Of a stretch of 64,000 nucleotides of DNA, positions 21,188 through 31,529 are shown one piece after another. A program made the position numbers and the translations under genes. Under the pieces are notes generated by a model. That model was not told where the DNA came from. It did not search any database and saw only the letters and a program-made list of their open reading frames with translations. The stretch comes from Riptortus pedestris. Its lineage: Eukaryota; Arthropoda; Insecta; Hemiptera; Alydidae. Each line of letters starts with the position of its first letter. The first letter of the stretch is position 1. The stretch covers positions 143,598,001 through 143,662,000 of the forward strand of contig CM032232.1 in the NCBI GenBank assembly GCA_019009955.1, in the 5' to 3' direction.

Positions 21188-21687
21188 TCCCCCCACCCCC
21201 CCCCCCCCCCACCCCCCCCCCCCCCCACCCCCCCCCCCCCCCACCCCCCCCCCCCCCCACCCCCCCCCCCCCCCACCCCCCCCCCCCCCCACCCCCCCCC
21301 CCCCCCACCCCCCCCCCCCCCCACCCCCCCCCCCCCCCACCCCCCCCCCCCCCCACCCCCCCCCCCCCCCACCCCCCCCCCCCCCCACCCCCCCCCCCCC
21401 CCACCCCCCCCCCCCCCCACCCCCCCCCCCCCCCACCCCCCCCCCCCCCCACCCCCCCCCCCCCCCACCCCCCCCCCCCCCCACCCCCCCCCCCCCCCAC
21501 CCCCCCCCCCCCCCACCCCCCCCCCCCCCCACCCCCCCCCCCCCCCACCCCCCCCCCCCCCCACCCCCCCCCCCCCCCACCCCCCCCCCCCCCCACCCCC
21601 CCCCCCCCCCACCCCCCCCCCCCCCCACCCCCCCCCCCCCCCACCCCCCCCCCCCCCCACCCCCCCCCCCCCCCACCCCCCCCCCCC
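21188..21687 (+). repeat. Perfect (A C15)n array, 30 units of 16 bp
   Basis: A single A recurs every 16 bases from 21195 to 21675 (31 A's, 30 exact intervals), separated by 15 C's without any other base. The last interval is 13. The minus strand is therefore runs of 15 G. Proline/threonine/histidine or glycine/tryptophan frames across it are artefacts. It could form i-motif/G-quadruplex structures in principle. Confidence 0.95.
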
Positions 21688-22613
21688 AGAGAGAGAGAGG
21701 GGTGAGAAAAAAGAAGAGAGGGGGGAGAGAGAAAGAGAGAGGAGTGGAGAGAGTGAGGGGAGAGGGGGAGGGATGGGAGAGAGAGAGAGAGGGAGTGTGT
21801 AGTAAAGGGAGAGAGAGAGCGAGAGAGAAAAGAGAGGAGAGGGAGAGAGAAAGAGAGGAAAAGAAAGAGAGAGAGAGAGAGGAAGTATGTGAGAGAGAAA
21901 GTGGGGGGGAGAGAGGAGGAGATGAGAGAGAGAGAAAGGAAAGAGGGAAGAGGGGAAAGAGGAGAACGAAAAGAAGACAGGAGGAGAGAGAGGAGAGGAG
22001 AGGGAGAGGAAAGGGAAAGGGGAGGAAAGAGGGAGGAAAAGAAGAGAAGGAGAGAGAGAAGAGAGAGGGAGAAGAGAAAAAGAGGGAGAGAAGAGGAGAA
22101 GAGAGAAAGAGAAAGAGAAAGAAGGGGAGAGAGAAAGAGGAACAAAGAGGAGAAGAGAGAGAGGAGAGAGAGAGAGGAGAGAAGGAGAGAGGAGAGAGAG
22201 GGGAAGAAAAGAGAGAAGAAAGAGAGAGAGAGAGAGGTAGTAGGAGAGGAGAGAGTGAGAGAGGAAGAGAGAGAGAGAGAATGAGAGAGAGGGGAGAGGA
22301 AAGAGAGAAACGAAAGAGGGACAGAGAGAGAGAGGACAGAGGAGAGAGGAGAGGGAGGGGAGAGAAAAAAGAGAGAAAGAAGAGAGAGAGAGAGAGGTAG
22401 TATGTGGAGAGGAGGAGTGAGAGAGAGAGAAGGAGGAGGGAGGGAGGGAAAAGAGAGAAGAGAAAAGGAGGAGAGAGGGAGAGAGAAAGAGGGGGGGAGA
22501 AAGAAAGAGGAGAGAGAGAGAGGAGAGAGGAGGAAGAGGAGAGGAGAGAGAGAGAAAGAGAAAGAGGGGAAGGGGGAGAGAGAAAGAGAGAAAGAAAGGA
22601 GGGAGAGGTAATA
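21688..22613 (+). repeat. Polypurine (GA-rich) tract
   Basis: Over 900 bases almost entirely A and G on the + strand, with rare T and C. It is not a simple (GA)n, since GGA, GAAA and GGGA runs vary throughout. Open frames rich in Arg/Glu are compositional. Confidence 0.95.
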
Positions 22614-22940
22614 AAACTCTTATAGTATCTTTTTGAGAAAATAGGTCCAAAAAATTTAAATTTTTTATTTGACCAAGGGTTCTATATATTTTTGGCACAT
22701 TATTTGATTTTTCTTCCATGCAAGTATGGTCATTGTAATCCTAGTTGCACACCCTTGTTTCTAGATCTAAGAATTCTTCCCAATTTTTAATTTCGCAAGC
22801 TTCCGCTCAATTTTTTTTAAGCTGTGGGCGAATAGCCATTTTGATTGCCTTTCATTTTGGCTATTTATCAAAACTATGATTGGAACCAGGAGTGGAGTCG
22901 GTTAGGTGTCATTAAGTCTAAAAGAAGAAGCATTAAGTCT
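22614..22940. other. Unique-looking island between two polypurine tracts
   Basis: About 320 bases of ordinary composition between the two tracts. No gene, SINE or HINE signature found. Confidence 0.5.
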
Positions 22941-22944
22941 TTAC

Positions 22945-24111
22945 GGGAGAGGGAGAGAGAGAGAGGAAAGAAGAGAGAGAGACGTGTGAGAGAGAGAGAG
23001 AAAGGAGAAAGAGGGGAGGGGAGAGAGAGAGGAGGAGGAGGAGAGAGAGGAGATGAGAGAGAGAGAGGAGTGTAGAGAGAGAGAGTGGTGAGATGGAGGG
23101 AGAGAGAGAGAGAGGGAGAGAGAGAGGACTATCGAGAGTGAGATGAGACGATGAGTGAGAGAGGAAAGAGAGAGAGGAGATGGAGTAAGAAGGAAGGAGG
23201 AGAGTGTGAGAGATGAGAGAGAGAGTGAGAAAGGTGAGAGAGAGAGAGAGAGAGAGAGGGGGAGGATGAGAGAGGGGGAGAGAGAGTGAGAGGGTGTATG
23301 TGGGGAGAGAGAGAGAGAGAGAGGAGTTAGAGTTTGAGGGAGGGGAAAAAGAGAGAGAGAGGTGAGACGAGTAGGAGATGAGGAGCGAGAGAAGAGAGAG
23401 AGTGAGAGGGAGAGAGAAAGAGTGAGAGAGGGGGGAGAGAGAGCGAGAGTGGCGGAGAGAGAGAGAGGAGATAGAGAGAGAGAGGTACTGACGAGAGGCC
23501 GAGAGAGATCGCTCCGAGAGAGAGAGAGAGAGAGAGAGGAGAAAGAGAGAAAGAGAGAGAGAGGAGAGAGAGAGCATGTGAGAGAGAGAGAAGAGAGGGG
23601 GGAGAGAAGAGAGAGAGAGTGAGGGGGAGAGAGAGAGAGAGAGAGAGAGGGAGAAAGAGAGTGAGAGGGAAGAGAACGAGAGAGGAGAGAGAGAGAGAGA
23701 AGAGAGAGAGAAGAGAGGGAGGGGGGGGAGATGGGAGAGAGAGAGTGAGAGAGGGGTGGGGGGAGAGAGAGGAGAGAGAGAGAGGAGAGGGGAGAGAGGA
23801 GGAGAGAGTTAGAGAGAGATGGAGAGAGAGAGAGAGAGAGAGAGGATAGGGGGTGGAGAGAAGAGAGAGAGATTGTAGAGAAGAGAGAGGAGAAGAGAGA
23901 GAGAGAGGGGGAAAAGAGAGAGAGAGAGAAGAGAGGACGAGAGAGAGAGAGAGAGTGTGAGAGAAGAGAGGGAGGAGAGAGGAGGAGAGGTGAGAGGAAT
24001 AGAGAGAGTGAGAGAGAGGGAGAGAGAAAGAGATGAGAGGGGGAGAGGGAGAGAGAGATAGTAAGAGAGAGGAGTGAGAGGAGGGGGAGAGGAGGAGAGA
24101 GAAGAGAGTGA

Positions 24112-24142
<31 letters not shown>

Positions 24143-24888
24143 AGAGAGAGAGAGAGAGGAGAGGGGGAGCGAGGAGAGGGGAGAGAGAAGGAGAGGGGGG
24201 AGAGAGCGAGAGAGAGAGACGAGAGAGAGGGAAGAGAGAGAGAGGAGAGAGGAGAGAGGAGAGGATGGAGAGAGAAGAGAGAGAGAGAGAGAGAGGGGAC
24301 GAGAGGAGAGAGAGAGTGAGGGAGGGATGAAGAGGAGAGAGAGAGGAGAGAGGAGAGAGAGGAGAGGAGGAGAGATGATGAGAGGAGGGAGTGAGAGAAG
24401 AGAAGGAGAGAGAAAGAGAGAGAGAGAGGGGAGGAGGTTTTTGGGAGAGAGGAGAGAGAAGAGAGAGATGAAGAGAGAGATGAGAGGAAAGGACGAAGGA
24501 AGAGGGAGAGAAGAGAGAGAGAGGAGAGGAGGTAGACAGAGAGGGAAGAGGAGACGGAGAGAGAGAGAGAGATGAGGAGAAGAGAGAGAGAGAGAGAGAG
24601 AGGGGGATGAGAGAGAGAGGAGAGAGAGGAAAGGAGGGGAGAGGAGAGGGAACGAGAGAGAGAGGACAGAGGGAGAGATAGAGAGAGAGGTGATGATAGA
24701 TGAGGAGTATATAGAGAGAAGTGAGGAGAGTAGAGAGAGTGGAGAGAGAGTGGAGGAGAGAGTGGAGAGAGAGAGAGGAGGGGGGAGAGAGAGAAGAGAG
24801 GAGAGAGAGAGGGAGGGAGAGAGAGAGAGAGAGAGAGAGAGGACGAGAGAGAGAGGATAGGAGAGAAAGAGAGAACGAGAAGAGACGA

Positions 24889-24919
<31 letters not shown>

Positions 24920-24995
24920 TAGAGAGGAGAGGAGAGAGAGAGAGAGAGGGAAGGGAATGAGAGAGGAGAGAGAAGGAGAGGAGATAGAGGAGATC
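22945..24995 (+). repeat. Polypurine (GA-rich) tract, about 2 kb
   Basis: About 2,050 bases almost only A/G on the + strand, mainly GAGA with scattered T and very rare C. The 688-codon Ser/Leu-rich frame on the opposite strand is a composition artefact. The tract ends at the junction with unique DNA and a SINE. Confidence 0.95.
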
Positions 24996-25049
24996 CTGTA
25001 TTGTCATTGGATCAGCGGTTGTCCTCTGTGACAGACAATTATATGTGTT

Positions 25050-25215
25050 TATGGGAGCTCAGCTTAGCCGTGTAAGATACGGCGGTCTTAATCTCACTCG
25101 ATGCACCTAAAGCAGTGAGTTCGATTCCCACCTGTACAATACCCTGCTAGAAAAGAGGGGTAACCTGTAGATAACCCGTCCTAATTAGCCTTAGTAGCAC
25201 AAAGTGGAAGTAAAC
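25050..25215 (+). mobile_element. tRNA-derived SINE
   Basis: tRNA-like head with B box GAGTTCGATTCCC (about 25116-25128), then GGGGTAACCTGTAGATAACC, TCCTAATTAGCCTTAGTAGC and an A-rich end. The head does not fold into a convincing complete tRNA by eye, so I call it a SINE rather than a tRNA gene. Confidence 0.75.
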
Positions 25216-25919
25216 AAGTAACATTATAAAAACAAACGTGTTTATAACTATAATAAAACAAGTTCTAATTGTATATACAAAGAGATTTGCTTAATACTAA
25301 TTATATAAAAATTAAAGCTAAAAATTGCTTTACATTTGGGTAAAACGGTTTTCATTTTTAAAATAACATTCTTTCATAACTTGATTATAATTATTCTTTT
25401 ATGAAAATCGTAAATTCGAAATATCTCCCTGACTCTGAACCCGATTGATGAATATTATTTAATGGATTTCATTGTAAAATTTCGTAGTGAATACAACTTC
25501 AATAATAACGTATTTTCATTTAGAGAAATCTCCTAATACTTAGAGAACACGTGATATATACAGTTTTATCCAATATTTATATTATATTCGCCAAAAAGAA
25601 ATGATTACTTTTTAAAATTAAATCATCGATGACCAACCGGATAAGGTGGATCAATAATATAAACAGAGCGTAGCATATCTATGATTTCCAATTTATACTT
25701 ATGATAGTTAATTTTGTTAAATAACGACTTACATTATTGAGAGTAAATGGTTGTTCGTCACAAAATCTAAGGCCGAGCTCAGCTCACTCACCTGTAACAA
25801 ATATAAAATATGTTATAATATAAGCATAACTGTGTTTTAGTTAAGAATGAATACTTCAATTTGATTTGTATTGAATTCTTCCGGTATGGTATTCTTTACC
25901 TGAGCTCAAAACTCATTAC
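25216..25919. other. Nothing recognised
   Basis: AT-rich. Possible very old HINE trace at about 25500-25540 (TTTAGAGAAATCTCCTAATA). Confidence 0.35.
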
Positions 25920-25921
25920 TA

Positions 25922-26694
25922 CGTGGGTGAATCAAATATAAACGAGACTTTTCGCCTTTCGGGCACAGTAGTGGTGGGAGAACGTTCCCGCCTTTTTTGT
26001 TGTTGGGTAGGTTAGTCAGGAGTAGGGGAAGCACGTGATCTCGCCACCTCGATCGTCTCGGTGTCCACCGTGAAGATGTTGGAGGAAGAGGTACCCCGTC
26101 GACTGCGCAACGTGTCGTACTTAAGTATCTCGCCGCAGAAGGTGTAAAACCGGCCGAAATCTTGAGGAGATTGACTGCACAGTTCGGGGAAAAGACACTT
26201 TCGCGAGCCAGAGTGTTTGCATGCCATAAACAGTTTGTGGGGGGTCGTGATCGTGTTGAAAATCCGACTTGCATATCGCCGCAAAAGACGAGACCTACCG
26301 ATCAGAGAAGTGGTTCTTCTCCATGATTATGCTCGCACCCATACAGCAGCCATGACTAGGGAAAAATTGGAGCAACTGGGGTGGGAGACACTGGAACACC
26401 CTCCTTACAGTCCAGACCTGTCACCCTGTGACTTTCATGTGTTTGGCCCTCTCAAGGAAGCTTTAGGAGGCCAAAGATTCGACAGTGATGGTGAGGCTGA
26501 AGCCTATTGCGCAATTGGCTGCAGACACGACCTGCATCTTTCTACATGGAAGGAATTGGAAAGCTACCAATCCGTTGGGAAAAATGTGTTTCCAAGTCAG
26601 GGGATTATGTAGAAAAATAAGCTATATTATTTTTTGCGTTTAAAATTAAAATAAATTTAAAAAAAAAAGTCTCGTTTATATTTGATTCACCTAA
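25922..26694 (+). mobile_element. Second mariner, short, different lineage
   Basis: Terminal inverted repeats share GGTGAATCAAATATAAACGA then GAC. The left end starts at 25922, the right end stops at 26694, and TA flanks at 25920-25921 and 26695-26696. It is 773 bp long. The repeats differ completely from those of the 12.2-kb mariner, so it is another lineage. Its GC content is higher than that of its surroundings. Confidence 0.85.
26076..26620 (+). pseudogene. mariner transposase remnant, HTH joined to C-terminal half
   Basis: After a possible Met at 26076 and an early frameshift, an HTH segment reads QRVVLKYLAAEGVKPAEILR, RLTAQFGEKTLSRARVFA and CHKQFVGGRDRVENP. It then jumps to VVLLHDYARTHTAAMTREKL, where the usual HDNARPH is changed to HDYARTH but the Asp is kept. 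HPPYSPDLSPCDFHVFGPLK carries the last catalytic Asp. A frameshift near 26545 precedes a typical mariner C-terminus (RWEKCV ... YVEK) and a stop at 26618. The central third is deleted. Confidence 0.82.
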
Positions 26695-26696
26695 TA

Positions 26697-27408
26697 AAAA
26701 TAAACTCATTTTTAATATTAATTCATTTTGGAGGTAAAGAAAAATTTATGGAAACGCCAATTCTGGGAATATTACTTGCATTTTTAAAAAATATTGCTTA
26801 AATACCAATTTTACATATGTGTAATAAAAGAAAAATACTGACACATATATAAAATACAAATAATTACCAAACAAATATAGAATTATAATAAAATAGAAGA
26901 ACAAGAGTCTGGGTAGGTGGGTAAGTGGAGATTTTGAAAACATTTTTCATTCAAATTCAAAGGCTCCTAATTGTCCGCAAAAATGAAAAATAAAATAATT
27001 GAATAGAATGGCATTTCAACTAGGTTATAAAGGGATTTTGAATATCACCAAGAATAAAGGAAAAATTTAACATTCTACATTTCACTCGTTCTTTAAACAC
27101 TAATTCTTCTGGTTTGATGTTAGTCATTAACGAACATGAGCTTTAGAATGTGAAATGTTTGACAAAAATCAGGGTATGGGAACAATGGAATAGTATTATA
27201 TAGTAGAGGAGCGTTGAGAGAAAACTTAATTATTGTTGACAGTGCTGGACATTTTGAAAAGTTTTTAAATAATGAATAATAAATGTGCTAAAGTTGCTAG
27301 AACAGTTGAAAATGGAGTAATATCCTTTAAAGAGAAATTCGCATTGCATTGGAACCTCCAAAACATATCTATTGAACTCGAAACTGAAGAGCGCATCTTT
27401 TAATTTTG
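26697..27408. other. Nothing recognised
   Basis: AT-rich DNA between mariner and HINE. Confidence 0.35.
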
Positions 27409-28583
27409 AGCAAATCAAGGAAATCAGCTATTGAGATTGTACTCATGACGCGATTTTCGAAATTTTTCTTCAAATGTCCATCGATCCTACCCAGGAGATG
27501 ACTTAAATGAGGTCCGTTCAAAACTGTAATATATATATATTGACAGAGAATGAGAGAGAGAGAGAGAGATGGAGTGAGAGGATTCGAGAGAGATGAGAGA
27601 TGAGGAGATCTGAGAGAGAGAGAGAGAGTAGAAGAGAAAGGAGAGGAGAGATGCATATTTATATGAATCTATAGATTTGTCTGTATACCGCTATAGCGGT
27701 CGCATATAGTGTTTATCGTTACCAAACTCGATATTTTAGTCGTTATTATGCGTGTACCTGGGAAAAGAAGAACTCAAATACGTTCTTAAGAGGGTTAGAA
27801 GGGCATTGAGAGGGGAGGATTTTTTTGCCGAAAATTAAACAAACAATTTAGTGAATCATCCTCAGTACCATTTGCGGATCGAAAAATTGTATAGAACCAA
27901 TCTATTTTACAATTAATTTTACTCATAAAAGTATTGTTATTACACATTTATCTTATCTTGAATTTTAACGGGAGATATTTGCATTTTTCAGTTTTCAGCC
28001 ATCAGCAAAGATCTAGATCCACTTCTGGAGAACTCAGACGTGTTACTAAACCAATACTATGCTACATATAAATCACATTATTGGAAGTTTAGATTCAAAA
28101 TCATTGTCATTGAACGAAGACCTTCTATTTACAGAAGCAAGTTACATTAAAAATAGTTTGGTGGACCCCCCCCCCCGTCTTAAGGTTTGGGCTACTAATT
28201 TGAGGTTTTGAATGAGATAACAATTATTTGGACTCATTATTAATTACTGTACTTAGATATAGTTAAATTAGTTCTCATAAAATTAATGATGAAGTTATAT
28301 GTCTGATATTTTTCTGTAATTCAAGTTTTTTCTTTCAGCCGGTGTGAGGCAGGCAGACCAGTCCTTGAGATGTACATTCCTACATCCAGGACGCTTCCTG
28401 TCGCGGTTATTGACTATTGGTTATGAAACATTCTTAGAACCGGTTGTTATTATGATTCTACAATATATAGGGGTGTTTGTAAGTTGCAGTACTTGTAGAT
28501 GCTTATCTATTTTGTGTTGTTGACATAAACATTCACGAGGGAAATCTGCATAGTTTACGCAGCCCTTTGCAATGTGATCGGAC
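27409..28583 (+). mobile_element. HINE copy, long form, with a (GA)n centre
   Basis: The 5' end is damaged (AGCAAATCAAGGAAATCAGC, first palindrome arm lost). The microsatellite position holds a GA-rich run (27541-27650) instead of (TA)n. ACCGCTATAGCGGTCGCA follows, then the body, the long middle module (AATTACTGTACTTAGATATA, the TTCTTTCAGCCGGTGTGAGG block) and a decayed 3' end (GGGAAATCTGCATAGTTTAC ... GATCGGAC) at 28583. Confidence 0.75.
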
Positions 28584-28625
28584 TTAATTAGTTTTAGGAA
28601 TAAAAATTTGTTGGTGTATTACCAG

Positions 28626-28952
28626 GGTATGACCATGAAGCGCTTTGTTCATACTTTTAAAAATTTTTTAGGCAATGGTTTTTATTGTAGAAGTTTTGCC
28701 TCTTCACTCAAGCTGCAATATTATTCACTTCCACCTGGCGGAAAACTAACTAAGAGAATTCTTAATAATTTCGAGTTTTATGAAACTCGGAAAGCTTTAT
28801 CATCAAATATTTACGCGAAGAAGTTCAATATTAACCGAGGGACACTTTTCGACTTTTCGCCAAGACCGGGAAATTTCAAGAGAATAAGTTATAATCCCCA
28901 GAAGATATTTCCCAAGTGGAAACGGTTTCCGAGTAAATATAAAGTCGAATGA
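28626..28952 (+). CDS. Unidentified 108-codon ORF, possible host exon or small gene
   Basis: I do not recognise the protein. An ATG-led frame of 108 codons starts MTMKRFVHTFKNFLGNGFYC. It continues with RSFASSLKLQYYSLPPGG and a basic, aromatic-rich C-terminal half (for example PKWKRFPSKYKVE). The N-terminus is rich in Arg, Lys, Phe and Ser and lacks acidic residues for about 50 codons. That would suit a mitochondrial presequence, but this is inference. A TTTTAG trinucleotide-type acceptor site lies upstream at about 28590-28597, so it may be an exon. It starts just 43 bases after a HINE. In AT-rich DNA a frame this long is unusual but not decisive. Confidence 0.3.
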   Translation, partial: GMTMKRFVHTFKNFLGNGFYCRSFASSLKLQYYSLPPGGKLTKRILNNFEFYETRKALSSNIYAKKFNINRGTLFDFSPRPGNFKRISYNPQKIFPKWKRFPSKYKVE

Positions 28953-29473
28953 GTGGAAATGTTATTTATTTTTGCTGTGTCTCTGTGTACTCGAGGCAAA
29001 ACCCGATCCGAAACACACGACCAACTCTCTCCCGACGTCAGCAAATACAGCAGCCGACGTCACGACGGAGGAAAGAAAATACACTGGAATTAGAAGCAAA
29101 CACAGAGGAGGAAGAATAAACATCAGAGGATAAACACTTCGTCTATTAAAGGTTCAGTAATCAGTTTTGTAAAATTATTCCTTGTCGAGAGTTAGGGTGT
29201 GAAACAATGTCGACCTTGTCCGGGGAAGTTCCCAGGTTTTTGCAGGATTTGGCATAAGGAGTCACAACACTTACCGGAGGCGGTAGCTAAAAGGTCACAC
29301 AAAAGTCACAAGCCTGAACAATGTCACAGCCTTTCATTATCACCATGTACATGTTGATTGGTGGATTATGGGATGTCACATCAACTCATATTCCTGTCTT
29401 CATAAGTTCTCTTTCCACAATTTCCCTTGAATTCATCTTCTATCCCTTAATTCTCTTTGTGGACCCAAAAAAA
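28953..29473. other. No gene recognised; twin GACGTCA boxes at about 29034-29071
   Basis: CGACGTCAGC at about 29034 and CCGACGTCACGACG at about 29053 are two CRE-like octamer variants (core GACGTCA) within 30 bases, in a locally GC-richer stretch. They could be promoter elements or chance. The rest of the interval shows nothing else. Confidence 0.25.
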
Positions 29474-29518
29474 GTTCTCCAGCAGGAGCTGGGTAAACTA
29501 AGCAGATTTCTCACCTAC
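29474..29518 (-). mobile_element. HINE fragment (3' terminus only)
   Basis: GTTCTCCAGCAGGAGCTGGG then TAAACTAAGCAGATTTCTCA matches the 3' terminus with a mutated but still paired hairpin (CAGGAGCTG). Confidence 0.55.
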
Positions 29519-29571
29519 ATGAATAAAACACGGACGTTTTCCGCTTCGCAACTAACTAATACCAAATAAAA

Positions 29572-30042
29572 GTCCGTCACGCAGGGGCTGCGTAAACTAA
29601 GCAGATTTCCCACATGAAGTTATACAATAGAGAAATATCAATAGGAGAGCCGAACAGTTACGGCAATGGGCCAAAAAACTAGCTTGTCGCAGGAAATTCA
29701 AAAATCCTTTATCAGCCCAAAATTTCATAAAAAATGCAATTATCTTGTTAATATTCAAGATAGGGAATAAATGTATATGACAATATTTATAGTAAATGTA
29801 ATTTACAATTTAAGATTGATTCTGTACAAATTTTCGATCCGACGTTTAGTAACGGAGATTTTCGGAATTTTCGAAAATCCTCCCCGCTAAACCCCCCCCT
29901 CCCACTGGTCCGATTTCAACCGTTAAAACGAACTTGATCTTTATTTTTCACATAAAACATCTAATTATCGAGTTTTGGTAACGATCAAACAAAAATGTGC
30001 GACCGCTAGGAGCGGTAACATGAGAAATATTATATTTATATA

Positions 30043-30074
<32 letters not shown>

Positions 30075-30501
30075 TTGTCTGTTACCGCTCTAGCGGTCGC
30101 AATTTTCGTTTGATCGTTACCAAACTATATATAAATATATACCAAACTATAAATATATATATATACAGTTTTGAACGGACCTCATTTTCGTCATCTCCTG
30201 GGTAGGATCGGATGGACAATTTGAAGAAAAAATTTCGAAAATCGCCCACTGGTCCGATTTCAGCCATTAACGAAATTGATCTTCATTTTCACATAAAACG
30301 AATAAATTCCGAGTTTGGTAAAGATCAAACAAAAATTGCGACCGCTAGAGCGTTAACAGACAAATATATATATATATAATTTTGAACGGACCTCATTTTC
30401 GTCATCTCCTGGGTAGGATCGATGGGCATTTGAAGAAATTTTTCGAAAATCGCATCATGAGTACAACCTCAATAGCTGATTTCCCTTAAGGGAAATCTGC
30501 T
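29572..30501 (-). mobile_element. HINE composite, rearranged at its centre
   Basis: A normal reverse 3' end (GTCCGTCACGCAGGGGCTGC at 29572) and a normal reverse 5' end (CTGATTTCCCTTAAGGGAAA then TCTGCT at 30501) are present. Between them the centre is duplicated and partly inverted. CCGCTAGGAGCGGTAAC and (TA)n are followed by the same palindrome block in forward orientation (TGTTACCGCTCTAGCGGTCG, about 30080). A first 5' section breaks off at AAAATCG (about 30242) into CCCACTGGTCCGATTTCAGC, so the body repeats. It has two or three central tracts instead of one. Confidence 0.75.
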
Positions 30502-30518
30502 AAAAATTGAAATGTTTT

Positions 30519-30600
30519 TGCAGATTTCCCTGTTGGCGCTCTAGTAGTCTTAGTTTTTGGTAGATCGTAACGAAACTCGACATTTAACCGTTTGCCACGG
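30519..30600 (+). mobile_element. HINE fragment
   Basis: GCAGATTTCCCTGTTGGCGC then TCTAGTAGTCTTAGTTTTTG joins the 5' terminal motif directly to the block after the central palindrome. This is an internally deleted relic. Confidence 0.5.
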
Positions 30601-31339
30601 ACAATCGCTTGACTATATTCTTACGTTTATTACAAAATCAGTAATAAATGTTTATTAGAGTTCTTTTGGATTGCAAAATTAAACATACACAGGCTTAAGA
30701 GTTTTTATCACTTCACAATTTATTTAACAATGTACAAAACACTTGGTTAATTATTCTTAATTACTACTCACAGTATGCACTGATAGCTTCACTGTTCTTG
30801 TTATTACACAGTCCAATAACTCCCTCCCGATCACTGAGTTCACAAAAACACGGTACTGTATTAATCTTCTCTAAGATAACGGGACTGCACTGTCCTTTAA
30901 TTAACCACGTCACACAAATGTACTTCACATAAAACACCTTACCGCACTGCAACTAAGACTGTTCACTAAAGCTGCACTGAGCGCACTGTTCATCACTTTC
31001 ATCAAAGGAGACGTGCCCAGACACGTCCAGAACAGGACTGGTTTTGCCAAGAACGGGCGAGACCATATGTCGCACCTTTGATCCCCTCCGTACTTCCAAA
31101 TACATGACTATCTCAGTTCAATCATTCATGTACGTAGTTTTCGTAACAATATATTTGTTCTTTAACTTTATGAATCCTCCTACTAATGCTATTCTCATTT
31201 CGTGCACCTAAGTCACTAAACATGATGTTTCTAGCATACATTTCATGTCACCTATACATTGACGGTTTATTATAGGAAATATAGATAGTTTCAGGTCCGT
31301 AGCTCGTCCAACCAGTGAGAAATTTGCTTGACGACCTTT
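30601..31339. other. Nothing recognised
   Basis: No gene or repeat signature that I can support. Confidence 0.35.
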
Positions 31340-31529
31340 TTAACCCTAGAATACTAACCTACGTAAATGTTACTCATAGAGTATAGGGAAACATATCCCG
31401 CCATTTTGGAATTGTCGCTGGCGCTTCCTGGAGCCAGGCGTACTTCCTCCATTTAGTAATGTTTGAGACGCGGTCAATGTCACATTTGTTTATCAGCCCA
31501 GTTCGGAGCGGTACATGATAAAAGTAAAG

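Noticed and set aside
21051..22719. Gly/Trp/Val-rich and Pro/Thr/His-rich frames of 190-515 codons
   Set aside because: Products of the 16-bp poly-C array and the GA tracts. All three frames of the array are open on both strands.
22941..25007. 688-codon Ser/Leu/Pro-rich frame on the minus strand
   Set aside because: It is the translation of a polypyrimidine strand (complement of GA repeats). Stops need bases that this tract rarely contains, so the length means nothing.
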